Source: Bacteroidaceae bacterium
GTDB lineage: Bacteria > Bacteroidota > Bacteroidia > Bacteroidales > Bacteroidaceae
NCBI GenBank assembly: GCA_900769765.1
Contig: CAAGHW010000111.1
Location: forward strand, 1 to 7,920
Direction of reading: 5' to 3'
Length of the DNA: 7,920 nt
The translations under genes and the position numbers were made by a program. The notes under the pieces are model-generated. The model did no database searches. It saw nothing but the letters and a program-made list of their open reading frames with translations, and was not told the origin of the DNA. This document shows, in pieces, positions 6,999-7,920 of the stretch; the first letter of the stretch is position 1, and each line of letters starts with the position of its first letter.

Positions 6999-7920
6999 TT
7001 ATTCAAATATCATTTCACTTACTGTAGCACCCGGAGGGGTCATAGGCATAACATTAGCCTCCTCCTTGATAGCCACATGCAAAAGATAAGGACCAGGGGT
7101 TGACAACATCTCGCTGATAGCCTCATCGAGTTCTTCGCGTTCAATAACAAGACGCGACGGTATACCGTAACCCTTTGCAATAAGCGAGTATTCAGGATTG
7201 AGCATAGGGGTCCATGAATAGCGGTGGTCAAAGAAGAGCTCCTGCCACTGACGCACATTTCCAAGATAATTGTTGTTCAACAGAATCATCTTTACACCTG
7301 TACCCTGTTCCATTATTGTACCGAGTTCCTGGATGTTCATCTGGAAACCTCCGTCACCGGTAAACAGACATACGGTGCGTTCGGGCATAGCCATCTTTGC
7401 GCCTATCGCTGCAGGCAAGCCGTAACCCATTGTACCAAGACCGCCCGATGTGAGGATACTGCGCGGAAGAGTATATTTGAAGTAACGTGATGACATCATC
7501 TGATTCTGACCTACATCGGTCACCAATATCGCTCTGTTGTTTGAAGCCTCGCTCACCTTACGCGCAACCTCACCCATCAACAACGGACCACCATCGGGGT
7601 GCAGAGCCTTTTCGCCCACCTTTTCATACTCAATGGCATTCAGTTCGGCAAAGCTCTCAATCCACTTGCCATGATTGCGCTCCTCTACAAGCTCTGTAAG
7701 CATAGGGAGCACCTCTTTGCAATCGCCCACGATAGGTACATCCACTGCGACATTCTTGTTTATCTCGGCATGGTCGATATCGATATGTATCACCTTTGCC
7801 TGCTTTGCGTATGTAGCCACGTTACCTGTCACGCGGTCGCTGAAACGCATACCCACAGCTATAAGCAGGTCACACTGGTTGGTATTGTAGTTTGGTCCAT
7901 AATTGCCATGCATGCCAAGC
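6999..7920 (-). CDS. ilvB: Acetolactate (acetohydroxyacid) synthase large, catalytic subunit, C-terminal part; 5' end outside window
   Basis: The frame runs to the window edge, so the gene starts beyond 7920. The Met at 7913 is internal, because LGMHGNYG is the family's conserved 'LGMHG' stretch. The 306 residues visible are the end of the middle domain (DLLIAVGMRFSDRVTG, VIHIDIDHAEI) and the whole C-terminal thiamine-diphosphate domain. That domain shows VTDVGQNQMM, the MGYGLPAAIGA segment, and the ThDP/Mg2+ motif GDGGFQMNIQELG ending in NNN about 27 residues later. RQWQELFF follows, containing the active-site Trp region. The full enzyme (about 560-570 residues in the family) condenses two pyruvates, or pyruvate and 2-oxobutyrate, using ThDP, Mg2+ and FAD. 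It is followed after 6 bases by its regulatory subunit and then ilvC, an unambiguous branched-chain amino acid operon. About half of the protein is outside the window. Confidence 0.97.
   Translation of the reverse strand, partial: LGMHGNYGPNYNTNQCDLLIAVGMRFSDRVTGNVATYAKQAKVIHIDIDHAEINKNVAVDVPIVGDCKEVLPMLTELVEERNHGKWIESFAELNAIEYEKVGEKALHPDGGPLLMGEVARKVSEASNNRAILVTDVGQNQMMSSRYFKYTLPRSILTSGGLGTMGYGLPAAIGAKMAMPERTVCLFTGDGGFQMNIQELGTIMEQGTGVKMILLNNNYLGNVRQWQELFFDHRYSWTPMLNPEYSLIAKGYGIPSRLVIEREELDEAISEMLSTPGPYLLHVAIKEEANVMPMTPPGATVSEMIFE

Noticed and set aside
7911..7913. Met codon as the start of the acetolactate synthase large subunit
   Set aside because: The frame continues upstream to the window edge with conserved residues, and the visible part is only the C-terminal half of the family.

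Overview
The window looks like a chromosomal segment from a member of the Bacteroidales (Bacteroides/Prevotella/Parabacteroides type). The evidence is a Porin_10-like putative outer-membrane porin, a Bacteroidetes-style FadL-like barrel protein, gene starts with A-rich leaders and no Shine-Dalgarno sequence, and a match to the Bacteroides -7 promoter element (TAnnTTTG). The genus cannot be fixed from the sequence alone. There are seven protein genes, two of them cut by the window ends. I see no tRNA, rRNA, CRISPR array, insertion sequence or phage gene.

Left part, + strand (1-2386): the C-terminal two thirds or so of a putative porin, followed after 13 bases by a complete Gfo/Idh/MocA-family NAD(P)-dependent oxidoreductase. 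They are probably co-transcribed from a promoter before the window. A 63-base convergent junction (2387-2449) separates them from everything to the right, which is on the - strand.

Middle part, - strand (5235 down to 2450): a two-gene unit. The first gene encodes a secreted protein of unknown function with an acidic/Tyr N-terminal part, a Tyr/Trp/His-rich centre and a long Ser/Arg/Asn/Gln-rich low-complexity tail. Twenty bases later comes a FadL/OmpP1-like outer-membrane beta-barrel protein. A -7 promoter match at 5277-5284 lies just upstream.

Right part, - strand (7920 down to 5389): a tight branched-chain amino acid operon, ilvB (C-terminal part) - ilvN - ilvC, with gaps of 6 and 2 bases. 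It covers the first two steps of valine/isoleucine synthesis: acetohydroxyacid synthase (catalytic and regulatory subunits) and ketol-acid reductoisomerase. It ends in a good intrinsic terminator (11-bp stem plus U-tract, 5300-5341), which abuts the promoter of the middle unit.

Most of the window is ordinary core-genome content. The most open question is the low-complexity secreted protein paired with the FadL-like barrel. I found no clear sign of a new multi-gene system.
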